From NCBI RefSeq assembly GCF_900078315.1, contig NZ_FKBS01000014.1, positions 680,802 through 744,801 of the forward strand: 64,000 nt of DNA, read 5' to 3'. This DNA is from Bordetella ansorpii (GTDB lineage Bacteria > Pseudomonadota > Gammaproteobacteria > Burkholderiales > Burkholderiaceae_B). The notes under the pieces are model-generated. The model ran no database searches and had not been told where the DNA came from. It worked only from the letters and a program-made list of their open reading frames with translations. Below are positions 47,674-56,792 of the stretch, one piece after another. Within the stretch, counting starts at the first letter, position 1, and each line of letters begins with the position of its first letter. The position numbers and the translations under genes were made by a program.

Positions 47674-48579
47674 ATGCGCAGCATCAATCTGGCGAATCTG
47701 GAGACAGCATTCTGGATCGCGCGTCTGGGCAGCTTCACGGCCGCCGCCCAGCGGCTGTACACCACGCAGCCCGCCATTTCGGCGCGCATCCGCGAGCTGG
47801 AGGCCGCGCTGGGCGTGAAGCTGTTCGTGCGCGTGGGCCGCGGGGTGGAAATGACCATCGAAGGCAGACAGTTTCTGGAAGAGGCCGAGCCGATCTTCCA
47901 GCAACTCGACTCGCTGGCGGAGTCCGTGCGTGCCGACAAGGCGTCCGGGGGCACGGTGCGCATAGGCGCCGGCAACATCTCCATGGTCTGGTTTCCCGCT
48001 TTGGTACGCGACTTGCAAGCCGCGCGGCCGGACCTGATCTTCGACGTCGAGATCGATATCGCCAGCAAGCTCCTGCAGAAACTGGAAGCCAGGAAGCTGG
48101 ACGTGGCGTTGGTGGCTGGCAGCGTGCGCAGCGACAAGCTGATCGCCCGCACCTTGGGCTTCGACCGCATGCTGTGGGTCGCCTCACGCGACTATCTGCA
48201 GAACAACTGGCGCGGCAATCTCCTCGATTTCCTGAAGCGTTCGCCCATCTGGTGTGTGCAGAAGGACTCGTTCTATTGGACCGATGCCATGCGTACGCTG
48301 GTCGAAGGCGGCGCGGACACCCGGCAGTTCAACGGGATCAGCAATATGGCGGCGGCCAGGCAGATCGTGTTGAGCAACTGCGGCATAGGCTGTCTGTCGG
48401 AGGCCATGATCCTGCAAGACTTGCAAAGTGGCGTGCTTCAGCCAGTTCCCGATCTGCATCAGGGGGGATGGGTGGAGTTCTTCGTGGTGTGCTGCGCCGA
48501 TCCGGCCCGGTCCAGACTCGTCGATCAGATCATGGACATTGCGCCCAAGGCCTCCACGCTGCGGCGCACAACAGACTGA
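47674..48579 (+). CDS. LysR-family transcriptional regulator of the catabolic island
   Basis: A 301-residue LTTR. The N-terminal winged HTH reads LANLETAFWIARLGSFTAAAQRLYTTQPAISARIRELEAALGVKLFVRVGRGVEMT. The C-terminal effector domain has GTVRIGAGNISMVWFPALVRDL and the later NCGIGCLSEAMIL. ATG 47674 with GGGAGA upstream gives the canonical start. It is divergent from the six-gene operon and 94 bp upstream of the FMN-dependent oxidase gene, so it probably controls both. Confidence 0.94.
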   Translation: MRSINLANLETAFWIARLGSFTAAAQRLYTTQPAISARIRELEAALGVKLFVRVGRGVEMTIEGRQFLEEAEPIFQQLDSLAESVRADKASGGTVRIGAGNISMVWFPALVRDLQAARPDLIFDVEIDIASKLLQKLEARKLDVALVAGSVRSDKLIARTLGFDRMLWVASRDYLQNNWRGNLLDFLKRSPIWCVQKDSFYWTDAMRTLVEGGADTRQFNGISNMAAARQIVLSNCGIGCLSEAMILQDLQSGVLQPVPDLHQGGWVEFFVVCCADPARSRLVDQIMDIAPKASTLRRTTD

Positions 48580-48589
48580 CGCGGACTTG

Positions 48590-48609
48590 TTTATGGGCCG
48601 CCATAAAAA
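48590..48609. promoter_or_regulatory. Palindrome upstream of the 2-hydroxy-acid oxidase
   Basis: TTTATGG-GCCG-CCATAAA is a perfect palindrome with 7-bp arms (48590-48607) that contains the GCCATAAAAA box also found before lysR. It lies 65 bp before the oxidase start, a suitable position for an LTTR activation site. Confidence 0.6.
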
Positions 48610-48673
48610 TTCCTGATTTCCGCGCGGCCTGAGCGCGCGATAGAGTGACGTGGCTTTCGTTACCGGGTCTGCC

Positions 48674-49843
48674 ATGTCTTTCGATTCCGCCTACGGCTAC
48701 AACTTCCATGATCTGCGAGAGCTTGCACGTCGCAGGCTGCCTCGGGGCCTGTTCGAGTTCGTGGACAGAGGTACGGAAGACGACCTGACGATACGGAACA
48801 ATTTCGATGCCTTTCGTCGGCTTCAACTGGTACCGCGTCCGCTCAACGATGTGTCGGGCCGGTCGCTGGCGACCACGCTGTTTGGCCAGTCATTCCCCAT
48901 GCCGGTCTGCCTGGCGCCCACCGGCGCGGCGGGGCTGCTCTGGTACGAAGGCGAGGTGGCGGCCGCCAAAGCGGCTGCGAAGTACGGTGTGCCGTACTCC
49001 ATGTCGACGGGGTCCATCACTTCCCTGGAGACGGTTGCCGAGCGTGCGGGTGGCAACCTGTGGTTTCAGCTCTACCTTTGGCCAGATCCCGCAATGTCGC
49101 TCGAGCTGGTCGAGCGTGCTCGAGCGGCGGGCTACACGGCCTTGATCGTCACGGTGGACACCACGGTGACCCCCAACCGTGAGTTCAATTATCGAAATGG
49201 CTTCACGGTCCCGATGCGGCTGACGCGGCGCAATGTGCTGGATGGGTTGATGCATCCTCGGTGGTCGGCGGCAGTGATGGGACGCTATCTGTGCAACGGC
49301 GGCATGCCGCGCTTTCACAATTTGCCCAAGTGCTTGCAGACGAGCATGTCCGACACGCGAAAAAGCGGCCTCATGCCCAAGAACGACAGTCTTACCTGGA
49401 ATGACTTGCGCAAGCTGCGAGACCTTTGGCAGGGCCCTCTGATCGTCAAGGGCCTGCTGCATCCCGAAGACGCCGTACGTGCACTGGAGGCAGGCGCCAA
49501 CGGCATCGTCGTGTCCAACCACGGCGGACGGGTCCTGGACAATGCTCCCGCGTCGATGGATGTGCTGCCGGCGATAAGGCAGGCGGTGGGTCCTGACGCG
49601 ACGATTCTGCTGGATAGCGGAATCCGGCGTGGCAGCGATGTGATCAAAGCACTTTGCATGGGCGCGGACGCCGTCATGATCGGTCGTGCGGCGATGTGGG
49701 GAACGGCCGTTGGCGGGCAGGCCGGGGTCGAGCATGTGCTGGCCATGTTGCGCGACGAGATGAGCCGTGTGCTGGCATTCATCGGGCAGACGGATCTGGC
49801 ATCGCTCGATCAGGTCCATTGCAGCCAAGCGCCGATACGATGA
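48674..49843 (+). CDS. FMN-dependent alpha-hydroxy-acid oxidase/dehydrogenase
   Basis: A 389-residue flavoenzyme of the lactate dehydrogenase/glycolate oxidase/mandelate dehydrogenase family. It has ARRRLPRGLFEFVDRGTEDDLT at the N-terminus, PVCLAPTGAAGL, the YSMSTGSITSLE flavin region, WFQLYLWPDP, IVSNHGGRVLDNAPASMDVLP with the catalytic His and substrate Arg, and DSGIRRGSDVIKALCMGADAVMIGR. It should oxidise an L-2-hydroxy acid. A palindromic element precedes it. The exact substrate is unclear, but it fits the 2-hydroxy-acid theme of the neighbouring island. Confidence 0.93.
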   Translation: MSFDSAYGYNFHDLRELARRRLPRGLFEFVDRGTEDDLTIRNNFDAFRRLQLVPRPLNDVSGRSLATTLFGQSFPMPVCLAPTGAAGLLWYEGEVAAAKAAAKYGVPYSMSTGSITSLETVAERAGGNLWFQLYLWPDPAMSLELVERARAAGYTALIVTVDTTVTPNREFNYRNGFTVPMRLTRRNVLDGLMHPRWSAAVMGRYLCNGGMPRFHNLPKCLQTSMSDTRKSGLMPKNDSLTWNDLRKLRDLWQGPLIVKGLLHPEDAVRALEAGANGIVVSNHGGRVLDNAPASMDVLPAIRQAVGPDATILLDSGIRRGSDVIKALCMGADAVMIGRAAMWGTAVGGQAGVEHVLAMLRDEMSRVLAFIGQTDLASLDQVHCSQAPIR

Positions 49844-49886
49844 CACCTCCCCACGGTTTTGCCCTATTGGCAGGGCAGGATAGCCA

Positions 49887-50240
49887 TTGTTGACGTTGGG
49901 CGCGGACCCGAATGCGGTCGATTCCAGAGGCAGTACGCCCTTGCACGGCGCCGCCTCGGTCGGCAATATCCAGACGGCGCGAACCCTGTTGGAGCACCGC
50001 GCGCGAATCGACGCCGTCAACAATCAGGGCGAACCGCCGCTGAGCTACGCGCCTATCCGGACGTATTCGCAAGAGAGCTCGATGGCAATGGCGGCATCAA
50101 TTGGGACGCCGAGTTCAAGCAGATGACCGATGCCTCGCTGACGCACCTGGGCGCTGGCCAGCCCTTGCCGGCTCCGGAACTGCGGGAAGCCGCCACGCTG
50201 GCAGGCGAGGTAAAGCGCAAGAACGGCAATACCCGGCGCC
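49887..50240 (+). pseudogene. Ankyrin-repeat gene remnant
   Basis: The frame from 49887 reads LGADPNAVDSRGSTPLHGAASVGNIQTARTLLEHRARIDAVNNQGEPPLSYA, which is nearly two ankyrin repeats, but it has no start codon because a stop lies two codons upstream. Around 50046 coding-like sequence shifts to another frame (VFARELDGNGGINWDAEFKQMTDASLTHLGAGQ), which then runs on into the autotransporter frame. The remnant is therefore 5'-truncated and frameshifted. It sits between the oxidase and the autotransporter. Confidence 0.75.
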
Positions 50241-50380
50241 TGCGAACTGGCGGTGCAGTGGGTAGGGTTGAACCCCGCGCCATGAACGTCGGAGTGGCGA
50301 TATCCCGGGTAAACACCTATGAAGACGGCCGACCCGCATACCGTACCCACCTCATGTGTTCGTACCGAGTAGGAACTGTC

Positions 50381-53092
50381 GTGGGCAACAGGAATCGCAA
50401 GCGCGCGGGTTGGTCAAAATGGATACTGCTGGCCGCCTCTTCGGCCACCTTCACGGCCCACACTTCCGCTCAAGAGGTGTCCGGTACCGGCCAGGTGTTG
50501 CCCGGACCGGTCCAGACGCCGGCTTGGACGGTCGGAGGCGATCTCGTCGTCGGCGATACCCTCACCGGGACGTTGAGCATCCTTGACGGGGGCTCCGTCC
50601 TGAACGATTGGGCCTACATCGGCAATCTCGGCGGCGGCGTGGGAACCCTGACGGTGTCGGGCCGTGACGGCAGCGGCGCGAAGTCCACATGGACCAGCCT
50701 CAGCTCGGTGTATGTCGGAACCGACGCTGGCAGTAATGGCACGCTTCGCATCCTGGACGGAGGCTTGGCGCAAAGCGCATCGGCCACCATCGGCGGCTAT
50801 GACGGCAGCGTCGGGAGCGTCCTCGTTTCCGGGCCGGAATCCACTTGGAATCTCGACACGGCCCGCTCGTTCGGGATCGGCGGCGGCGGCAGGGGAACGC
50901 TGCAGATCGATGACGGCGGCGCCGTGCACAGTGGCCAGGGGGTCATCGGCTGGAGCGCCGGCAGCCAGGGCAGCGTGACGGTATCGGGACGGACATCCGT
51001 CTGGGATCCATTCAACAATATCTACGTGGGCCTGGACGGCGTCGGCGACCTGCGCGTCCTGGAAGGCGCCACCGTGAATACCGTCGGATCGTCCGCGCCC
51101 GGCGCTGCGGCAACGGTTTACATCGGCAGGAGCGCGGGCAGCGTCGGAACGGTGACCGTGTCCAGCACCACGGCCGATATCTCGACGCTTACCGCGAGCG
51201 ATCGTATCGAAATCGGTTCGGCAGGCACGGGCACCTTGAACATCGAGAAGGGCGGGCTGGCGGTCGCCGCCAGCGATACGTGGCTGACCATCGACGGCAC
51301 CGCCACCGGTACGCTGAATCTCGTCGGCGACGCCAGCGGCCGCGGGGTGCTGGAAACGGGCTCGGTCATCAAGGGGGCCGGCGATGGCGCCTTCAATCTG
51401 GACGGCGGCGTCCTGCGCGCCAGGCGCGACCAGCCCAACTTCCTGAATGGCTTCTCGACGCAGGCGATCGGAGGCGAAGGGGCCGGGTTCGATACCAACG
51501 GCTACGATGTCGGTGTGACGACCGCGTTCTCGGGAACATCCCGCTTCAACAAGCTGGGCGCCGGCATACTCACCTTGTCTGGCGACAGCACCGCCTTCAC
51601 GGGAACGACCGATGTCCAGGCGGGCACGCTCCAGGTGGACGGCGTCCTGGGCGGGCCGGTGAACGTCTTGCCGGGGAGCCGGCTGACGGGCACGGGGCGC
51701 GTCGGCGCGACGGTCAACCAGGGCACCATCGCTCCGGGGCCGCGCAGCGGCTTCGGCATCCTGACGGTCGCCGGCAACTATACGGCGCAGGGCGGCAACC
51801 TGGAGATCCGGACCCAGCTCGGCGGCGATGATTCGCCAACCGACAAATTGATCGTCACCGGAGACACCGCGGGCGCGACCCCCGTCACGGTGAAGAACGT
51901 GGGCGGCGCGGGCGCGCTGACCCAACGCGGCATACAGATCGTGCAGGTCAATGGGATCTCGGCGGGGCAGTTCGACCTGGCCAACGGCGATTACGTCATC
52001 GAGGGGCGTCCGGCCCTGGTGGCCGGCGCCTACGGTTATGTCCTGCAGCAGGATGCGGCAGACGGCGACTGGTATCTGCGGTCCTCCCTGACCGATCCGG
52101 GCATTCCCTCGACAGGTCCGGACACGCCACCGGCAGCCGAACCGCCCTTGCTGTATCAGCCCGGCGTGCCGGTCTATGAAGCCTACGCCAACACGCTACT
52201 GAACGTGAGCCGGCTGCCTACCCTGCGCCAGCGGGTCGGCAATCGCCTCTATGATTCGGCGGACGTCGGCCGCAATGGCGTATGGACCCGCGTGGAGGGG
52301 GTGACGAGCCGGCTCAAACCTTCTTCGTCCACCACGGGCGCACGCCAGGACATCGATACCTGGAAGACGCAGGTTGGTATCGACCGGATCCTGGCCGGTG
52401 AAGAAGGGGACCGTCTGGTGGGCGGCATCGCCTTTCACTACGGCAAGGCCGACACCCGCGTGTTCTCGGCATATGGCAACGGCAAGATCGACACGACCGC
52501 CTATGGCATGACGCCCACGCTTACCTGGTACGGCAAGAATGGCGTTTACATCGATACGCAGGCGCAGGCGACCTGGTTCGACAGCGACCTGAATTCACGG
52601 CTGGCCGGCAGGTTGAAGGGCGGGCGCCAGGCCAGAAGCTACGGGTTGAGTACGGAAGCGGGCAAGGCGATCGAGTTGAATGAGCGGCTGGCCCTGATCC
52701 CGCAGGCGCAGTTGGCCTACGTCTCGACCCGCTTCGACAGTTTCAACGACAAATTCGGCGCGCACGTTGAAAGCGGCAAGGGTGACAGCTTGCAGGGCCG
52801 TCTCGGTATTGCGCTGGACTACAAGAGAAGTTGGCAAACGGCCGGCGTGAACCATGAATCGAGCATCTATGGCGTCGTCAACGTGAAACACGAGTTCCTT
52901 GACGGAACCCTTGTGCGCGTGGCCGGCGTGCCGGCGGCCAGTCGTTCTGCGCGAACCTGGGGCAGCGTGGGAGCGGGGTCCAATTACAGTTGGGGCGACC
53001 GCTATGCGATCTACGGGCAGATCGACGCCGATATGGATTTCTCCGGAAGCTCCGTTGTCACCGCTACGGCGGGCTTCAGAATGGCGTTCTAG
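50381..53092 (+). CDS. Autotransporter (type Va) with PATR/AIDA-like passenger
   Basis: A 903-residue outer-membrane autotransporter. GTG 50381 has AGGA spaced six bases away and gives a short basic n-region (NRNRKRAG) and a signal peptide ending HTSAQ; ATG 50354 is nine codons upstream and an alternative. The passenger shows about four repeats of 50-62 residues with the scheme GTLxIxDGG ... IGxxxGSxGxVTVSG ... VG. A PATR segment, LGAGILTLSGDSTAFTGTTDVQAGTLQVDG, then follows. The C-terminal beta domain (about the last 270 residues) ends in RMAF, the terminal Phe signature. No protease triad is seen, so the passenger is likely an adhesin. Confidence 0.92.
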   Translation: MGNRNRKRAGWSKWILLAASSATFTAHTSAQEVSGTGQVLPGPVQTPAWTVGGDLVVGDTLTGTLSILDGGSVLNDWAYIGNLGGGVGTLTVSGRDGSGAKSTWTSLSSVYVGTDAGSNGTLRILDGGLAQSASATIGGYDGSVGSVLVSGPESTWNLDTARSFGIGGGGRGTLQIDDGGAVHSGQGVIGWSAGSQGSVTVSGRTSVWDPFNNIYVGLDGVGDLRVLEGATVNTVGSSAPGAAATVYIGRSAGSVGTVTVSSTTADISTLTASDRIEIGSAGTGTLNIEKGGLAVAASDTWLTIDGTATGTLNLVGDASGRGVLETGSVIKGAGDGAFNLDGGVLRARRDQPNFLNGFSTQAIGGEGAGFDTNGYDVGVTTAFSGTSRFNKLGAGILTLSGDSTAFTGTTDVQAGTLQVDGVLGGPVNVLPGSRLTGTGRVGATVNQGTIAPGPRSGFGILTVAGNYTAQGGNLEIRTQLGGDDSPTDKLIVTGDTAGATPVTVKNVGGAGALTQRGIQIVQVNGISAGQFDLANGDYVIEGRPALVAGAYGYVLQQDAADGDWYLRSSLTDPGIPSTGPDTPPAAEPPLLYQPGVPVYEAYANTLLNVSRLPTLRQRVGNRLYDSADVGRNGVWTRVEGVTSRLKPSSSTTGARQDIDTWKTQVGIDRILAGEEGDRLVGGIAFHYGKADTRVFSAYGNGKIDTTAYGMTPTLTWYGKNGVYIDTQAQATWFDSDLNSRLAGRLKGGRQARSYGLSTEAGKAIELNERLALIPQAQLAYVSTRFDSFNDKFGAHVESGKGDSLQGRLGIALDYKRSWQTAGVNHESSIYGVVNVKHEFLDGTLVRVAGVPAASRSARTWGSVGAGSNYSWGDRYAIYGQIDADMDFSGSSVVTATAGFRMAF

Positions 53093-53262
53093 CCAAAGTG
53101 TGATGCGGATGTCCGGTACGCTGCTGGGCTCGCCGGGTTTGGCTGTCAGCGGCGCATGCGCGGGGGCGGCGTCCTCGTGCTAGCCTTCGGCGGGGCAGGC
53201 CGTCGAATCACCGACATACAGGGCCTGGGTCATGGACGATCCACGATGCCGGACGCAACCGC

Positions 53263-53904
53263 ATGAAGGGCTACCAGGAAGGCACGCTCAAAAGCTGGAA
53301 CGACGAACGCGGTTTCGGCTTCATTACGCCGGAGCAGGGCGGCGAGGCGGTCTTCGCCCATATCTCCGTATTCGAATCCGGCCGGCCACAGGCCTCGCAG
53401 CGCGTGCGTTTCCTGGCCGAGACGGCTCCCGACAAACGCCTTCGCGCGCGCAAGGTGCAATTGCTCGACATTCCGCCCGTGCACGCGCGCGGCCCGAGCC
53501 GTCAATGGAAAGCGACCGGCGTGGGCTTCAAGAGCCAGCTCGTCCTCGCGCTGTTCCTGGGCTACCTGCTGGCCGCGATCTGGATGCAAGGCCTGCCCTG
53601 GTGGGTCTTCGTGGTCTATGTCGTGATCAGCATTCTGACGTTCCTGGTCTATGCCAGCGACAAATCCTCCGCGCGCGCCAGCACGAGGCGAATACCCGAG
53701 AACACCTTGCACATGCTGTCGTTGGCAGGCGGCTGGCCCGGCGCGCTGGTCGCGCAGCAGGTCTTGCGGCACAAGTCGTCCAAGGCCTCGTTCCAGGTTT
53801 GCTACTGGATCACCGTGGTCCTCAACTTTCTGGGGTTGGCCCTGCTGACGCTGCCTGCCTTGCGTGCCTGGCTGTTCGCAATCGTACGAGCGCTGGCGGT
53901 TTGA
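53263..53904 (+). CDS. Cold-shock domain and DUF1294 membrane protein
   Basis: A 213-residue protein. Residues about 1-65 form a cold-shock domain with RNP motifs RGFGFITPE and VFAHIS. The rest is DUF1294: three to four membrane helices, with VYASDKSSARASTRRIPENTLHMLSLAGGWPGALVAQQVLRHKSSKASFQ. This fusion is widespread in proteobacteria but its function is not known. The start at 53263 gives MKGYQEGTLKSW, the family-typical N-terminus. Confidence 0.92.
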   Translation: MKGYQEGTLKSWNDERGFGFITPEQGGEAVFAHISVFESGRPQASQRVRFLAETAPDKRLRARKVQLLDIPPVHARGPSRQWKATGVGFKSQLVLALFLGYLLAAIWMQGLPWWVFVVYVVISILTFLVYASDKSSARASTRRIPENTLHMLSLAGGWPGALVAQQVLRHKSSKASFQVCYWITVVLNFLGLALLTLPALRAWLFAIVRALAV

Positions 53905-54076
53905 CATCACCGCCGCCAGCCGTCCCCGGACACCGGCCGCAATGGCAGCGGCTCGGCCCCGTCGGTAACGCATCGAAATCGGCGGCCGCGTCGCGTAATG
54001 GCTCTGTTATGGAGCGGTTTCCCAAAGCTGCATAGAGTGTCTACACATAGACCTCACGCACGCCTGGGTGACGATA

Positions 54077-54739
54077 ATGATCAGAACGATGCTTTCTCTG
54101 GCGACAGTCGCCGTGTGCTTTGCGTTACCTGGATGCACCTCGATGGAGGAAGCTCGCCTGACTGCGTACCAGCAGGAGGCGAGCGATCGGGAAGAGGTGC
54201 GACAGGCTTGCGAACAGCCTTTCGATCTTCCAGAGATCGCTTTGCTGAAATCGAAGATTCCGCCTCTGACGCGACCTCCCAGCATTGACCAATTGAGCGA
54301 CAGGACAGCACCCAGCACGCGGCAGAAAGCGGCCGTCAAGGCCCTCGACAGCCTGCTCGAGCATTGCCGCATCAAACAGGGCTGGCTGGAGAATCGGTAT
54401 TCCTCGGCGACCTATCCTGCCTATGTCGCCAGTTCCGAGCGCACCCGGACATTGTTGTCCCAGTTAGGAAACGGCACGATCACCTTCGGGCAGTACAACA
54501 CGGGACGCCAGGAAATCATGAGCCTGTACGAGCAGGAGGGAACTGAACTCGAACAGCAAGTTGCGATGGTGCGGGAGCAATGGGCCGCAAGAGATGCCGA
54601 GCGTCGCGCGTCTGAAGCTGCCTGGGCCGAATGGGCCGAACGCCGTCCCATCTGCAAGCGGGAAAGAGGAAAACTCTGGTGCAGGGCCGATCGCCTTGCG
54701 CCTTGGCAGCGAGACGTCAGCATGCAGTGGCGGCATTGA
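54077..54739 (+). CDS. Hypothetical lipoprotein
   Basis: A 220-residue putative lipoprotein with a signal peptide ending in an LPGC lipobox (Cys about residue 20). The rest is helical and charged, with QQEASDREEVRQACEQPFDLPEIA and a coiled-coil-like MSLYEQEGTELEQQVAMVREQWAARDAERRASEAAWAEW stretch. The start could also be GTG 54068. I do not recognise a family. A second small lipoprotein on the opposite strand follows after 58 bp. Confidence 0.7.
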   Translation: MIRTMLSLATVAVCFALPGCTSMEEARLTAYQQEASDREEVRQACEQPFDLPEIALLKSKIPPLTRPPSIDQLSDRTAPSTRQKAAVKALDSLLEHCRIKQGWLENRYSSATYPAYVASSERTRTLLSQLGNGTITFGQYNTGRQEIMSLYEQEGTELEQQVAMVREQWAARDAERRASEAAWAEWAERRPICKRERGKLWCRADRLAPWQRDVSMQWRH

Positions 54740-54797
54740 GCACGCCGACCGTTCGTTCGCTACGTTCTGGCATGCGAAGCGCTTACTGGCGCAACAT

Positions 54798-55349
54798 TCA
54801 GTTCTTGTAGTTCTTCTCTTCCTTCTCGCCCGCCCAGCCGCGCAGCGCGCTGATGAACTCGGGGCAGACGTTCCCATCGACCTGCGTGTCGATGATGATG
54901 CTGTTCTGCATGCGCATCACGACCTTGCACTCGTAGACCCGCGTGCGATTTTGCATGTAGCCGTGGTTCGTGGTCTGGAAGACCGGCGTGGGCGCCGATG
55001 TGTTGGAGCCGGGAATCATGCCCACCACCTGCTGGCTGCTGCCGGTGCTGACCCACTCGGTGTACGGCGCGGTCTGGTAGTCGGACCACTCCAGTTCCAT
55101 GATGTCGTTGCCCACTGCGCGCGCGCGCGAGGGCTCGCCCATTGCCGTGATGGCATCGTCGATCGAGCGGCCTTTCATGTTGCGCGCCACGTTGACGCTG
55201 GGCGACAGCGAGAAGCCGTTGGTCAATGAAGGCAGCATGGAACTGCCGCCCGTCGGGGCGCAACCGGCAAGCGAAACGACCAGGCCGGCGCCGAGCATCA
55301 GCAGCCCGTGCCTCAACGCGGTGTTGGCAGAGTGTCGCAGGATCTTCAT
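54798..55349 (-). CDS. Hypothetical lipoprotein
   Basis: A 183-residue protein with a signal peptide ending in an LAGC lipobox (Cys about residue 30). A conserved-looking core follows, GRSIDDAITAMGEPSRARAVGNDIMELEWSDYQTAPY, which recalls SmpA/BamE-like small outer-membrane lipoproteins in which a short helix precedes a strand pair. A Cys pair (YECKVVM, NVCPEF) may form a disulfide. The family is not certain. Confidence 0.75.
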   Translation of the reverse strand: MKILRHSANTALRHGLLMLGAGLVVSLAGCAPTGGSSMLPSLTNGFSLSPSVNVARNMKGRSIDDAITAMGEPSRARAVGNDIMELEWSDYQTAPYTEWVSTGSSQQVVGMIPGSNTSAPTPVFQTTNHGYMQNRTRVYECKVVMRMQNSIIIDTQVDGNVCPEFISALRGWAGEKEEKNYKN

Positions 55350-55714
55350 GGCGCTCCTTCCCGTCGCATCGTGTGAATGGCGGCGCCATCATGCCGGGAC
55401 TGACCGGAACGGTTCCCCGAAAATTGTGTCGCTTCGTGAACTCCTGGCTGCGGGGCATCGGCGGCGGGCGCGGGTTCGTTGCACCGTAAGCCCACGATTT
55501 CACGACAAACGTCCGGGTGCGTCGGCGACTCGGGCCGATACGTCGATGGCAGAGATTTTGTTACGTAATGAGGCCGGTGCGCCCCGCCTCGGTGCGCCTC
55601 GCAGGCAACCCCGTTGATAACATCGTGCCGCTTCCAGCCGGACGTTTCATCTTTCGTGGCGCGTCGGGTTGGCCCGGCGCCGCACGGCTCGCGCCGCTTC
55701 CCATCTTCCACGAC
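55350..55714. other. Intergenic region before the DUF4189 gene
   Basis: About 365 bp between divergent genes with no supportable gene. It should contain both promoters. An AT-rich patch with TTTTGTTACGTAATG at 55556-55570 is the most promoter-like stretch; the TTACGTAA palindrome within it is at 55560-55567. Confidence 0.4.
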
Positions 55715-56557
55715 ATGACGATGCTTGCACGCCTCCTGCCTTCGCTTCGTATGGGCCTGGCCGCCCTGGTGCTGTTGTCGGGCGCCGGCTCGGTATTCGC
55801 GCAGGGCACGGGCAAAGCCTACGCGGGCGCAGCCACCGACGAGAAAAACACCCAGGTGTATTGGGTGACCTCGCAGGCGACCAACACGAAGGCCCAAGCC
55901 GCCGCGGTGGCCGAATGCAAGGCGAAGGGCGGCAAAGGCTGCGTGAAGCTGGGATGGTTCAGCGACAGCTGCCTCGTGTATGCCCGGAACTCGCGGGATA
56001 CGCTCTTTCCGGGCAACAGCGTGTCGCCCGAGATCGCGGCGAAGATGGCCATCCGCCGATGCACGGCCGACAGCGCGGATGGCGGCTGCCGGATCACCAC
56101 GCTGCCCGTGTGCGTGGGGCCGGGATACGCGGCCGAGCACCGTGCCCAGTCCGCGCTGCGCGCGTCGGCCGAGGCGCGTGAGGCGCTGTCCGCCAAGCTC
56201 GACAAGCGCGGCTATTGGGGCGTCATCGCGGAAGACGAGTCAGGCGGCCTGTCGTATGGCGATCAGTATCCCTCCGAGAACGAAGCGGTCGAGCAACTGT
56301 TGGGCTGGGAAGACTGCAAGGGTTGCACCAAGGTGCTGACTTATCAGAACAGTTGCGTGGGACTGGCCTGGCAAAAGGGGGCGAAGGGCCGGGGCACCAG
56401 CTTCACAGCCCTCGATCCCGATCCCGACACGGCGCGCAATCAGTCTCGTGCCGTCTGCAACAGCAAGACCGGCGGCCAGAGTTGCGTGGCCATGGTGCGC
56501 TGTTCGGGCCGCGGCTACATGCAGGGCTATAAAGGCCTGGACGAGAAGGCGAACTGA
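55715..56557 (+). CDS. Exported protein with two DUF4189 domains
   Basis: A 280-residue secreted protein. The signal peptide ends at SVFAQ (about residue 29). Two DUF4189 modules follow. The first has AVAECKAKGGKGCVKLGWFSDSCLVYA, and the second has AVEQLLGWEDCKGCTKVLTYQNSCVGLAW, with conserved Cys pairs for disulfides. A third Cys-rich stretch lies between them (CRITTLPVCVGPGY). The domain is found in secreted proteins of many proteobacteria and its role is unknown. ATG 55715 is followed by a second in-frame ATG at 55721. Confidence 0.85.
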   Translation: MTMLARLLPSLRMGLAALVLLSGAGSVFAQGTGKAYAGAATDEKNTQVYWVTSQATNTKAQAAAVAECKAKGGKGCVKLGWFSDSCLVYARNSRDTLFPGNSVSPEIAAKMAIRRCTADSADGGCRITTLPVCVGPGYAAEHRAQSALRASAEAREALSAKLDKRGYWGVIAEDESGGLSYGDQYPSENEAVEQLLGWEDCKGCTKVLTYQNSCVGLAWQKGAKGRGTSFTALDPDPDTARNQSRAVCNSKTGGQSCVAMVRCSGRGYMQGYKGLDEKAN

Positions 56558-56792
56558 GCGTCCATCGCGGGCTTCTTCGTAACGGCATCGGCCGGCCAGA
56601 CACACAGGCGCGTCGGCCGGCCGATTCGCATTCACGCCCGGTATGAATAGTTTCGAATCTATTAACTTAATGCGGGTGTAAAAAACCTTGCGTAGTACGG
56701 AAGTGATCCCCGGAAAAGCAAACGAAACCCGCTTTCCAGGCTTGCCCGGGGGCGAGCTGCCTGAGCCGAGACGAAGGTGGCGCACCCATACA

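Noticed and set aside
49859-50380. N-terminal extension of the autotransporter
   Set aside because: The extension has no signal peptide and overlaps ankyrin-like coding sequence in another frame. A normal signal peptide begins near 50381.
56589-56623. CGGCCGGCC / GGCCGGCCG inverted repeat after the DUF4189 gene
   Set aside because: The 17-base loop and lack of a T run argue against a terminator; the arms are self-palindromic GC words that can pair by chance.
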